Shown here: in pieces, positions 22,016 to 32,350 of the stretch
Position numbering within the stretch: the stretch's first letter is position 1
Layout of the letters: the number at the start of each line of letters is the position of its first letter
NCBI GenBank assembly: GCA_963575745.1
Contig: CAUYUJ010019948.1
Coordinates: 329,918-393,917, forward strand
Reading direction: 5' to 3'
Length of the DNA: 64,000 nucleotides
Source: Prorocentrum cordatum
Lineage: Eukaryota; Sar; Dinophyceae; Prorocentrales; Prorocentraceae
Notes under the pieces: model-generated
What the model was told of the DNA's origin: nothing
Database searches by the model: none
The model's input: only the letters and a program-made list of their open reading frames with translations
Translations under genes and position numbers: made by a program

Positions 22016-25000
22016 GCTCTATTCCCCTGACTGCCCGTCGCACTCTTCTCCATCCTGCCCGTTCGTTGCGAACTGCATTGCTTGCTCGTCGAAGAAGTGG
22101 CCCCCGCCGACCAGGCCCGCCAGACCATTTTCCGGTGAACTCTCTTCATCGTAGCTCGTACGGACTGAAATCCTCAGGCTCGAGTGTGCTGAGACGATCT
22201 CTGACGACTATCCGTGGGTAGCACTGGCTGAGCCGGGCTCCCTGCCTGGCGTTTGAACTCTTTCTTCTAGCTGCTGGCCCGCAGGGGAATCCCCCTCTGT
22301 CAAATCAAACACCGACTCCGACACCGGCCTTTGGGAAGGTTGAGAGGAGGAGGAGGTCGCCCTCCCTGGGCGCCGTTCTTGGCAATGCGATCGGGACGAT
22401 TATGTTGCATCCTTCCTCCGAGCGATCCTTTCTTTGGTCCTTGGCCCAGCGAAGCCAACGGCTGAGCCGTCATTTTGGCTGATAACCCTTTTTCTCCTTT
22501 TGTATACTGGCTATCCCTGTAACATGTTCCAATATAGTCACCTGTTCCCCTGAAGATAGGTTTCGTGGGGAATGCTCAGGGGGCTTCGACAAGGCCATGG
22601 TTTGGAATGTAGATTCCGTTAAGCGGATCAGAGAGATCTGTGGTAGGTGGGAGGCTGGCCGGCCGACGACACGACGACGACGAGGGGACGGCCTTCGGCG
22701 CGCGCGCTAGCTCGCTCCTATTTCCTATACCTCTCGAGTCTGAATGGCTGCAGATGACCAGTCAATACAAAAGTAGTGATGGCAAGGGCGGCGCGATGAC
22801 GGTGCGGAGAAAAGCATATTTACTCAACGTCTTCACATGAGAGCGGACGCCATGCCTCTATGTGCACACATTGTTTCTCATGCCCCTTCTTCCTACACCT
22901 CCCGTCACTGTAGCAAAACAAATGATAGTACCCCACATATGGATGCCCTCCTTTATTCATGCAATGGTGATAATAATCGTCTTCCGCCGCCACGTACTTA
23001 CCTTTCACTTAGTACTCCCCCCATTGGCGAGCAGTCGCCGTGCAACACCTGGAGGATGTACGTGCCGTGACCCTCTCCGGAATCATGATATGCTGCCGCC
23101 TCGAGGGAAGGACTCCCCAAGACCATGTCTAAGATTTCCGCAACGGGTAGGGACCCTGCTTGCAGCCATGCTTTGGCCATTGTACTCGGTGCACTTCTGA
23201 CCAAAATCGCCTTGAACCGAGCGCTTACAGATCCTCATCCCTGGACGTTCCCTCGCCCTTCCGCAAACACTACCTCCTCCCCGTTCCAATCGAGATCCGC
23301 GCTCACTGCAACTACTTTATCCAGCGGAGGCCCCAACCAAGATCCGTGCTCAATGCTACTACCCTATCCGATGGAGGCAAAGGTGAACAAGCGTGGCGGT
23401 CACTCCGTACCCGCCCCTTCTTCAATCCCCAGCGGCCATCCGTGGAAACCGTGGCCCCGCTAGCCAACCTACCCCTCCTGGGTGGGGATAGGTGCGCTGG
23501 CAGAGTTAGCTCACCCGTTCTCGGTCGGGCTTGGAATAGCTCTGACGATGAGGTACCCTCCCTCCAACTCTACCATCGACGTCCACAGCGACACCAACAT
23601 CGAAAGCCAACCGAGCCGTCAGCAAAATCGAAACCAGTAGACCGACAGCGACTTGAAAAGACGCAGCGGTGCATCAACCGACCGAACCGAACCGACCGAA
23701 TGCAGCACTCCCCCTCCGAATCTGGAGGTAAAGAAAGCTGTGACCATGACCGAGACTGAATGCAGACACGTCAGTGTCGATCTTGGTCATCGTCCACTTT
23801 GGTCGTCGTCAATTCGTGGACCATCCTCGCGAATCGGCAACGGCTGGCATGGACCATGACCAAGATCAGCGTCGACAAAATCCCGCGACATCTTGGTCAT
23901 GGTTTGGGGCGTTTATTCTCTCGGCAATCGTGATCCTCATCGGAACCCCCCGAAACGCTCTCGGCGAGGCGCAACTGCTGGAAAACGTCCCGAAGCTCGG
24001 ACACCGTGGAACAACAGAAACGTCCGAAGCCCCTGCGCCCCCCACGAGCGCACCCCCCCCCCCTCGACAGTCGGCCCCCCGCCGCGGCCGCCTCGGCGGG
24101 CTCTCGGACCTCGCCCGCGCTGCGCAGCGCCGGCGCGGGCGCCGCCCACGTGGAGCACCGCACGTCGGGCACGCCCGTCGCCGGCGCGGGCGCCCAGCTC
24201 CGCGCCCTGGGCGCCTGCGGCGGGGGGCCCCGGGCCCCGGAGACCCCCTCGGAGGTCCTCCTCAAGATCTCGTTTGGGGCGACGAGATCTACGCGTGGTT
24301 GCTGCCCCCGGCCAGGCCCGCCCTAGGCCCAGGGGCAGTGTGTACGCCGTCCCGGCCTGGCCAGGGTGGCACACACGCCGCTCCTGGGCCAGGGTCCTGG
24401 GCCCAGGATAGGCCCAGAAGCTGGGAGCAGCGCGCGTGTATCAGGTCGGACGTGTCCCCCTGCAAGCGGATTTTGGACGAAAAATTAGACATAGTCCAAA
24501 CATACACCTCACATGTGCAAAAATGGTAGAAAAAACATCTCCGAACTACCTTCTTACTATTGTTGAATATTCCCCCTGTAGAGGGACAGGCCCGACTTAA
24601 CGCATGTATAGCTCTGTCGCCCGATCGCCCGTCTCGGGAGGGCTCGCGGGACGGGACCCACGGTGCTTTCCAGCAGCTGCGCCAAGTCGAGAGCTTTCGG
24701 GGGACGCCAGGATCGTCCCGAACGATCCTGTGGCCCGACTCGTAACCGAAAGAGAACGACCTCTGGCGTCTCCAACGATCACGGCGGCCGGCTTTTCCGA
24801 GCGTGGGCCTCAGGAGGCTCGGTTCGGTGCCCAGGGCACGCAGAGGACAGAAAACGGCCGAACTGCGAGAAAGACAAGGTCGATACTTTCAGAGCCCCAC
24901 GTGTTGAATCTGCCGCTGTCGGCGTGCGCGAGGGGTGGTCCCCGGAGGGGGCTATTTTATTCGAAACTGTCCCTCCCTTCCATTGCGGCCGCCTCCCCAA

Positions 25001-26526
25001 GCTCGCCAGCCTGAGGGGAATGCGCCGAGTGTTGGTTGCCCCTCCCCAAACCCCTTCCCCCGCGGGCCGCTGGGAGGGGACGGAGTCCCGGATGTCGACC
25101 CTGGGGAAGGGGCGTTGCAGGGATTATCGCTGGTATCACTACAGACGCCCAAACGGTTTTGTTGATTCCACGCTCCAATTGACTTTTGTCTGCTTTCTCC
25201 CTTCGGCCCATCTCATCGATGCGTGTTTCGCGGTCTTTCACATAGAATACGCCCATAACGGCCACACGCATAAATTCCATTCGTGGCGGCCAGACCAAGA
25301 GATTCCACGTGTAGCGGGCTTACAACGCTTGTGACGGCCTTCCACTGAATTTATCATGCGCGTTACCCCCGCCTCCCCAGAAACATATAACCAACAACAT
25401 GTATAAATCTGCGCGTTACCAATGAAATCCATTCGCCGCCCACCCCCAAGAAAAAGCGACGGCCAGGAGGGTGTGAACCGAGACCCTTAGGATGACGTCG
25501 TAGACGTATCACGGTATCCCATAGCATATCCCACACTGAAGAGCACGATGGTAGGCACGAAGCAACACATGGTAAATGAGGATGCGCCATCAAAAGATGT
25601 GGACGTCTCCATTTTCTGTTACTCTGGTGCGGTTGCACCTCGCAGGCGCGAGATAATCAAATGGAACGGCGCCGCGTGAGCCAAGCGGCGTCGGACGTAG
25701 GCGAAGTGCTCGCCATGCTCGCCTTTTACCCCCTTTGATCTGCCTTTGACGTCAGGAGGGAAAGGCCGAGCGCAGAGCCACGTCAAAATTCAGTGAAACT
25801 ACATGTAGCAGCAAGGTCAAGCGTAGGGGAAAACAATAGTTGCTCCATGGCACTACTGATACAGTACCAGCATATGCGCGACCAGCCACTGCTATAAAGG
25901 GAGTCGACCCACTTCATCGAGCTGTAGGACAGCCAAAATCAAAGAGAATGCCTGGAAATACCCTCATGCACCAAACAGCGCAATGACAATGCAAGTCCGC
26001 GGCCGAGCAAATACAGGTGCAGCATCCGCCCAGAATAGGTCAGGGCTAAGTCGGCGATGCCTTGTTCCCTCTATATGCTGTGTATCGCTTGACCTCCTAC
26101 TTGAATGATTGTACGTCTGTCACTACCTGCAGTGGCAATCCACGATCAATTCAGCCTTCCGCATGACCGTCGGCCGTCATATCTCGTGCATCTAACCGCT
26201 GCACGCTGCGAACGACACCTCGATCCATCATCTGTCGGATCCAGCAGATGCGCCCCGGCAGGGCGCATCCAGTTGGCTTCTTCAGGTCCTTGCTCGAGAG
26301 GGATTTGAGAATACCGTTTCAGCATCGATGGTGAGGGTAGCTTGGATGCTTGGGCGACCTGTCTCTAAGATGCCATTGAGTTGCGTCGGCGTAAGTGGCC
26401 CAGCCTTCAGCTCGCGCCGCGTCGCAATGGCAGGGCGGCAGCCTTCCAAGTTGCGGGCTGCTGCTCGGGCCTCAGCAGAGCGGCTGGGGCGCGCCTGCCA
26501 GCGGCGCGACTTGCAGCGCGCGTCGA
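22016..26526. other. No gene seen
   Basis: 4.5 kb without a credible coding region. A 47-bp-spaced imperfect duplication built on GATCCGYGCTCA lies at about 23294-23385, and a CGACCGAACCGAAC-type short repeat at about 23678-23700. Frames at 23774-24529 and 24663-25334 lack domains and alternate with antisense frames. Confidence 0.5.
23780..23901. repeat. Three alternating copies of ATCTTGGTCAT
   Basis: ATCTTGGTCAT occurs at 23780-23790 and 23890-23900, with the reverse complement ATGACCAAGAT between them at 23856-23866. The pair 23855-23866 and 23890-23901 forms a perfect 12-bp stem with a 23-base loop. Confidence 0.85.
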
Positions 26527-27582
26527 TCAGGCGCGCACCCGCGGCGCCGTTAAGCGCGTGACCGCGCGGTAAGAGGTCGGCCCCTCGGACGCCGCGCCCC
26601 TCGGCTTCTTCGCCATGGGCTTCTGGGCTTCGCCGTTGAGGCGGCGATGACCTGAGTCGCTATGTAGGTCCACTTCTCCAGTCGGAGTCATGAGTTGATC
26701 GATGAGTTGATGCGTGCCCCGTTGTAAATCGCGCGCTGCGGCATTAAGTCGTCGCGCTCGTACGTCGATCGGTTCCTGGGCACGTTGCAGGGGGGCCGCG
26801 CGTGCCGTCGGCCTCGCTTGAGTGATCAAGGTATGCGCTAACGCACCGCGTAAGCTGATGAACGTATCTGAAACAATTTTCGTCGCCTTTTTTTGCTCGG
26901 CTTCGGCCCCGGCGAGCTCCGGGCGCCGCGCGGGGCGAAGACCACTGGCAAATTCGCCCTGGTCGAACTGAACGTGGCCGCCCCCGGTCTCGGCGCAGCG
27001 CGCGGCGCATTTGGCGTTGCTGCGTTCGTTGAGTTTACGTGCGCCGAACGTGCTTTCTACGCGCTTGACGTGCCTGTCAATAGTGTCCTCGACTCCTACC
27101 TTGTTCATGTCGTCTACGCGTTTGGCTGTCAGGAGGTTTGGGCTCGTCTCGAATACCTCGTCATACGACGTAAGTATAAGCCCAGAGCCTCTAGTGGCGG
27201 CCTTGAATTTCAACGAAAATGCCCCCGCGGCGCCCCTGGTGCCCGCGCCCAGCATCAGGCGCTGCAGGCAGCGCCTGGATTCGTCGCGAGGCGCAATGCC
27301 TGGTCACGCACGCGGCACCGACGCCGAGCCAGGCGGGAGCGCGAAGCGCACCGCGCGCTCTTTCTCCCCAGTGGCCTCGGCCAGTTCGCGATGCGCGGGG
27401 CCGCTCAGGAGAGCCTCGCCGACGCCCGTGGGCGCGACGGTCCGCGACTTGTCACGCGCGGCCGCGCTTGCGAACAGCGCCCGCCGGGCCCGTCGGACCG
27501 CGCTCGAAAAAGTCCCCGCGCAGCAGGATTCGGCGCCCATGCGTCCGCGAGGGACCGGGCGTAGTCTGATGATGCGCTCCAT
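26527..27582 (-). pseudogene. Uncharacterised protein with one in-frame TGA
   Basis: ATG at 27582 opens MERIIRLRPVPRGRMGAESC. The frame has a TGA at 27304-27306 and then continues, with a second ATG at 27255, to 26527, giving about 350 codons in all. Residue composition is balanced, unlike nearby shadow frames: SYDEVFETSPNLLTAKRVDD, VSDTFISLRGALAHTLITQA and LNAAARDLQRGTHQLIDQLM look like ordinary helical protein. No family was recognised. Either the downstream 243-codon frame is the gene, or the whole is a decayed copy. Confidence 0.4.
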
Positions 27583-27639
27583 CTAGCCCTCTTCGCTCTT
27601 CAAGAGCATCGCTGCGCGCGCGAATCTGGATGTCATTAG

Positions 27640-28560
27640 ATTCGCGGCGCTTTAAATTTCCTGCATCTTAAAGCAGCCATTGCCGCATAACTAAACCCAG
27701 TGCGCAAGGACTTGGAAAGACTTGGACATCCTGGCCGGATTTGCTTGTATTTCTGCCTTCGCGAGGAGGTCGTCATCCTTCGCGACGGCGGCTCTTTTGG
27801 GCGCGGCTGGCACACGCGCGCGCGGCGGTCACCTGGCCGTCTTGGAATAGTCCGCGCCGTTGCTCGGTTAGGGCAACTGTAGACATGTCGGCAGCAAAGC
27901 AGAGGTCCACGCGCTGACAGCGCTCGTCCGAATCTGGACCACCGGCCCCTTCGCACCCAGTAGCGCGCGGGGCGAGACAAGTCCCTTCAGCGTCGTCATG
28001 GCCGCAGCCTATTTTACGCAAGCGTCCTTGCTGCTCTTCGCTGGCCACAGTCACGCACGCGGTTTTCGGCGAGCATCTCAGCGGGCGCCGCGCATCAATA
28101 TTCAAATTGAGCTGCTTCCATGAGTTGCTTGCCTTCCGGAAATTCAACGCGCCGCGTTTCCGTGATGCGCGCTTCTAAATCCATCGCAGAGTCCTCGCTG
28201 ACGGTCGGACGTCGCCGATCGGTTGCGGCTGGCCCCGAGCGCGGCCGCCCGATGATGGCGAGCCCGCGGGCCCTTCAAACTTAAATAAGTATTCGTCGAA
28301 GCCTGCTGAAACATATTTTGAGGATTTGAGACGATGGATGATGCGCGCGTGCGTGAATCCAGTGGCATCGTGGATGTTAAGGGCTGCGCCCTCCGATCCG
28401 TAGTGGTGAAATCCTGGCGGTACGTCGCTCTCATAATACGCTGGGGCACAACCGCCAGCGACGGGTGCCGCGGGTAATGTGTGCATGCTTTTGGCCGAGC
28501 GCACTGTTGCTGCGATTTTTTCAGAAACGATTAATTTCAGAACGTGCTGCAAGTCACCCT
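27640..28560 (-). pseudogene. Uncharacterised exon-like fragments
   Basis: Several coding-like minus-strand segments sit in different frames: GDLQHVLKLIVSEKIAATVR through YVSAGFDEYLFKFEGPAG (28560-28270), EDSAMDLEARITETRRVEF to a stop at about 28092, VASEEQQGRLRKIGCGHDDA (28040-27890) and DDDLLAKAEIQANPARMSKS (27780-27715). They could be exons of one gene or a pseudogene with shifts. No domain was recognised. Confidence 0.35.
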
Positions 28561-28942
28561 GATGACTTTCGGCGCGCATTCTGGGATCCCTAGGGGCGCG
28601 CGCCCCCACCGCCACTGCGCAGAAGACCAGTGTTTCGCATGGGCCCCCGTGCACTCTGCGGCGAAAAGCGGCCTGGCAGGCGCGCCAGAGCCACCCCAAT
28701 GCGGCTCGAAAAGGGCAGCTGGAAGAGAGGGGGGGGGGGGCGAGGAGGGGGCGGAGGAGGGGGAGCGAGACAAGAGATACGAGCCAAAGCCAGGAGCAGC
28801 GTTCAGGCCAACCTGCAATAGGCGAGCCGTCGCGCGCGCCCTGGGGCCGGCGGGCACTAGAGCTGGTTTTACTAGACAGCGGAAATCATCGCCCGACTGC
28901 TCGGCAGTCTAGGCGCCCACGCGGCCACGGCAGCGCCATCGC

Positions 28943-28947
28943 AGAGG

Positions 28948-29018
<71 letters not shown>

Positions 29019-29071
29019 CGAGAGAGAGGAAAACAAAAACAAAAAAAAACAAAAACAAAAAAAAAAAAAAG
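28943..29071. repeat. GA microsatellite followed by A-rich run
   Basis: GA dinucleotides dominate 28943-29028, followed by AAAAC repeats and poly(A) to 29071. Confidence 0.95.
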
Positions 29072-29934
29072 GAGGAGAGGGAAAGGAAAGGACGGGGGAA
29101 ACGCAGGACCCCAGTCAGTGCGAAAGCCTCCGGGGTAGCAGCGGCAGCCGTCCCCACGGCGGGTGGGGGCCGATGGGCGGTTGGAGACGGGCAAAAATCT
29201 GCCGGTCTGCCAAAGGCCCGTCAGCGCAACGTCCCGCCCCAGGCTCGTGTTCTGAATTCGGGGGGGGGGGCAGAGGACAGGTGAAACCGCGTTCCCGCGA
29301 GCGCTCCGGGCCGCAGTGGCCACGACTGCTCCGCCGGCCAAGCTGCCCCGCGCGGGCTTGGAGGCCACTGCCTCAGATGCCCCCCCCCCCACACAGGGGG
29401 GCCACAAACCCGAGGAAGGCAGAGAACCGCGCCCGACGACGACAGCGACGACGACGACGACGACGGGGGAGGAGGGAGGGAGGAAGAAAGCGGCAACAGC
29501 AGCAGCCAGAGGGCAGAGGGCAGGGGAAGAGAGGAAAAAGGGCAGAGACGACGGGAGAAGCAGGAGGGAGGGCGGAACCCGCAACATCAGCAGCAAGAGG
29601 AGAAGAGCGGAGGAGAAAGAAGCGGGAGAGAAGCGGACTCCTGCCCCCGCGGGTGCGGGGCCCCAGGGGGGGCGGTGGGCGGACAAATCGCGCCCCCCCC
29701 AGCCGAAAATCAAACCAAAGAGTGCCAGTGGGAGCCCAAACAACACTGTCCAAGCGACGTAGTGTCGGTCCACGCACCCGCGACTCCAGCCGAGCGTCGG
29801 CGTCGCCGGGACCTACGCGCCTTCCAGGCGGCCACCGCGCAGGGCTGGGCCGAACGACGCCGGGGCAGGGGGGCGAGGGAGGGAAGGAGAAAGAGAGGCG
29901 GACTCACACTCCAGGTGCGCCCAGCTCACGAAAA
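29072..29934. other. No gene seen
   Basis: G-, GA- and GAC-rich DNA including a CGACGA run at about 29433-29465. Frames are arginine/glycine-rich and low complexity. Confidence 0.5.
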
Positions 29935-30519
29935 AGCCGGTGTAGACGATGGCGCCGGTGCCGGATTAGGCGCAGACGTGAATGCTAGCGTGTCGGCGCT
30001 GGCGTCGATGCTGGCGTAGGCGCAGGCGTTGATGTTGATCGCTGTGCTGGCGTCGGCGCTGGCGGGAACGCCAGCGTTAGAGCCGGCGGTGGTGCCAGCG
30101 TGAGGGCTGCTGTAGGCGATGGCGCTGTTGTTGGTGGTGGCGCCATCGTCGGTGCAGCGGCGCCGGCGCAGATTTAGGTGAGGCGCCGAAGTTGATGCTG
30201 GCGTCGGTGTGGACGTCGGCGCAGGCGCGCGTGTCGGCGTTCGTGCTGGCGGCGGTGATGGCATCGGTGCGGGTGTAGGCGCTGGCGTTGGTGCCAGGGC
30301 AGGCGCTGGCGTTCGTGCTTGCCTCAGAGCTGACGTCGGTGCTGGTGTCGGCGCTGGCGTTGGTGAGGTGTAGGCGCTAGCGTGGCTGCTGCGACCGTAG
30401 TGCTGGCATCGGCGCTGTTGCAGGCGTCGACGGTTGCGTTGGTGCCGGCGTTGGCGTCGGCGCTTACGTAGGCGCTGGCACTTGTCCCAGCGTTGGCGAC
30501 GGTGTTGGGGCAGGCGGTG
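29935..30519. repeat. GGCGYTGGCGTC hexanucleotide array, block 1
   Basis: About 585 bp of degenerate hexamers of the form GGCGCT, GGCGTT, GGTGCT and GGCGTC. It translates as alternating two-residue repeats in every frame, so frames here are not taken as genes. Confidence 0.9.
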
Positions 30520-30870
30520 CACATCAATCCCATGCGGTGCGCTAAATGATGTGAAGCATGAGTAGGTTAGTTCAGTCCTCACAGCCGTTTATCCCTCGAA
30601 GTGGGATAGAGGGTGCTGCGTGCGGAAATAGCAGAGCATTCGTGGATCACCTCGGGCATTCAACGTTTCGTTGGGCTTTGGCTCGAGCGGAGAACACATC
30701 AATCCCACGAAGTGGGATAAATGATATAAAGCATGAGAAGGTTAGCTCCGCCCTTACAGCCGTTTATCCCACGAAGTGGGATAGAGGGTGTTGCGCACGG
30801 AAATAGCAGAGCATTCGTGGATCACCTCGGGCATTCAACGTTTCGCTGGACCTTGGCCCAGGCGGAAAAG
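30520..30870. repeat. 175-bp direct duplication with hairpins
   Basis: Two tandem copies, 30520-30694 and 30695-30870, sit inside the hexamer array. Each copy holds two sites for the 17-base palindrome ATCCCACGAAGTGGGAT. It is perfect at 30702-30718 and 30766-30782, has one change at 30591-30607 and is decayed at 30527-30543. Confidence 0.9.
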
Positions 30871-30899
30871 GGTTTACCAACACCCCAACATAACAATTC

Positions 30900-31130
30900 A
30901 GCATGCTGGCATTGGCGCAGGCGTTGATGCTGGTGTCGGTGCTGCCGTCGGCGCTGGTAACGAGGCGACGCTGATGTTGGCGTCGATGGGGGCGTCGATG
31001 CGGGCGTCGGTACCGGTGCAAGCGCTGGCGCTGGGTCAGGCGTAGGCGCTGACGGTGGCGCTGGCGTCGGCGATGGCGTCGGTGCTGGCGTAGGCGCGGG
31101 CGTGGGGGCCAGCCCAAACGCAGGCGTTGA
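30900..31130. repeat. GGCGYTGGCGTC hexanucleotide array, block 2
   Basis: Same hexamer family as block 1, resuming after the duplicated insert. Confidence 0.9.
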
Positions 31131-31183
31131 TTTCGTCAAGCAGTGGCGAAGCGTCCTGGCTCGCCTATAGCCCCACCAAACAA

Positions 31184-31322
31184 TGTTCTAAGAACCTTGT
31201 GTGACTTCCATGAAATGTTCTTAGAACATTTCTGGCGGAGTCTGTCTTGTTTTCACACATCGGGTTCATATTCTAAGAACATTGTTTTGGTTCATAGAAC
31301 ATTCTTGGGTTCTAAGAACATT
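31184..31322. repeat. Cluster of GTTCTAAGAAC palindromes
   Basis: TGTTCTAAGAAC at 31184, the 19-base perfect palindrome AAATGTTCTTAGAACATTT at 31213-31231, TTCTAAGAACATT at 31271, a decayed copy at 31291 and TTCTAAGAACATTT at 31310. That is five related sites in 139 bp. Confidence 0.9.
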
Positions 31323-31364
31323 TCGTGGTAGGACTATAGGAATGCCGGGACGGTCGGTCCCTGC

Positions 31365-31450
31365 TCAATTTCGGCGTCGGTGCTGGCGTCGGTGCCGGCG
31401 CTGGCGCTCGCGCCTGCGTAGGTGCTGGCGTCGGTGCGGGTGGAGACGAT
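31365..31450. repeat. Hexanucleotide array, block 3
   Basis: Short stretch of the same GGCGTCGGTGCT hexamer family. Confidence 0.8.
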
Positions 31451-31879
31451 GGCCTTCCTGCCAACCCAAATCGATAGCGGATGGGCCGGCACGCCCGCTT
31501 TTAGGCTTGGGTTGATTGCTACTCTGAACTAGACGGGGCAGTTGTTCAGGCACTCGGGTCGGTCCCCGAAATTTTCTCATTCAGCCCTGCATCGCGGCAC
31601 GTGCGCGGAGTTGCGCACCATCGTGCCAGACTGCTCATCGTCGTACTGCTCATCGTCATGCTTGTGGTGGCCGTTGTGTTGACCCAAGGCCGCGCTGCTC
31701 GACGTCGCGCTGCTGCTCAGCATATTTAACAACAGCTGGCGCAGCCGTCCAAATATCCGCCCCGGGCGGGCACGGAGCTCTTCGATACCAGCGCGGAGAA
31801 AAAAATCGCACCACGATGCAAGACGCAACGAAAATGTCAACATTCGCTGCGGTGGTGGTTCCCTGCACAGGTACTGCCG
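31451..31879. other. No gene seen
   Basis: Unique-looking spacer between hexamer blocks; no domain on either strand. Confidence 0.4.
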
Positions 31880-32205
31880 TACGTGGCTCTACTCGTGAAC
31901 CAGTGCGCTGCGGTGCTGGTGACGGCACCAGCGCCGGCGCCAGTGGAGGCGTCGGTTTTGTTCCTGGCGTAGGGGCTGCGGTCGCCATTGGCGTCGGCGC
32001 CGGCGTGGATGCCGGTGTAGGCGCGGGCGGCCATGCAATGGACGTGCGCGCCAGAGTCGGCGTTGGCGTCGGCGTTGGTGGAAGCGCTGGCGTTGGTGTC
32101 TGCGCGCTGGCGTGGATGCCATCGTCGGGGCTGGCGCTGGTGTTGGTGGAAGCGCCAGCGGTGGCGCTGGCGCTGGTGCTGGCGGTCGGGGCGGGCACTG
32201 CGTCG
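31880..32205. repeat. Hexanucleotide array, block 4
   Basis: Same family, oriented as in blocks 1-3. It ends about 150 bp before the 3' end of the LINE2 coding region. Confidence 0.85.
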
Positions 32206-32350
32206 TGACAGAGGACGCGTCGGAATGTCGAGTTGGTGGAGTTGGTGGAGGCTGGCGGTCGAAGTGTTGAGGTTGTGGTGGCTGGAGGTCGGCAGGTGGA
32301 GGTGGCACTGCGAACCCCGAGGGTACTTGTTAGTGGAAGTGGAGATGGAA

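Noticed and set aside
23774-24529. 251-codon plus frame
   Set aside because: Proline/arginine/alanine-rich, matched by similar antisense frames; no domain.
30558-30806. Plus frame with repeated IPRSGI peptide
   Set aside because: Encoded by the 17-base palindrome in the 175-bp duplication.
31816-32208. Glycine/valine/alanine repeat protein
   Set aside because: Translation of a hexanucleotide array; equally open in other frames.
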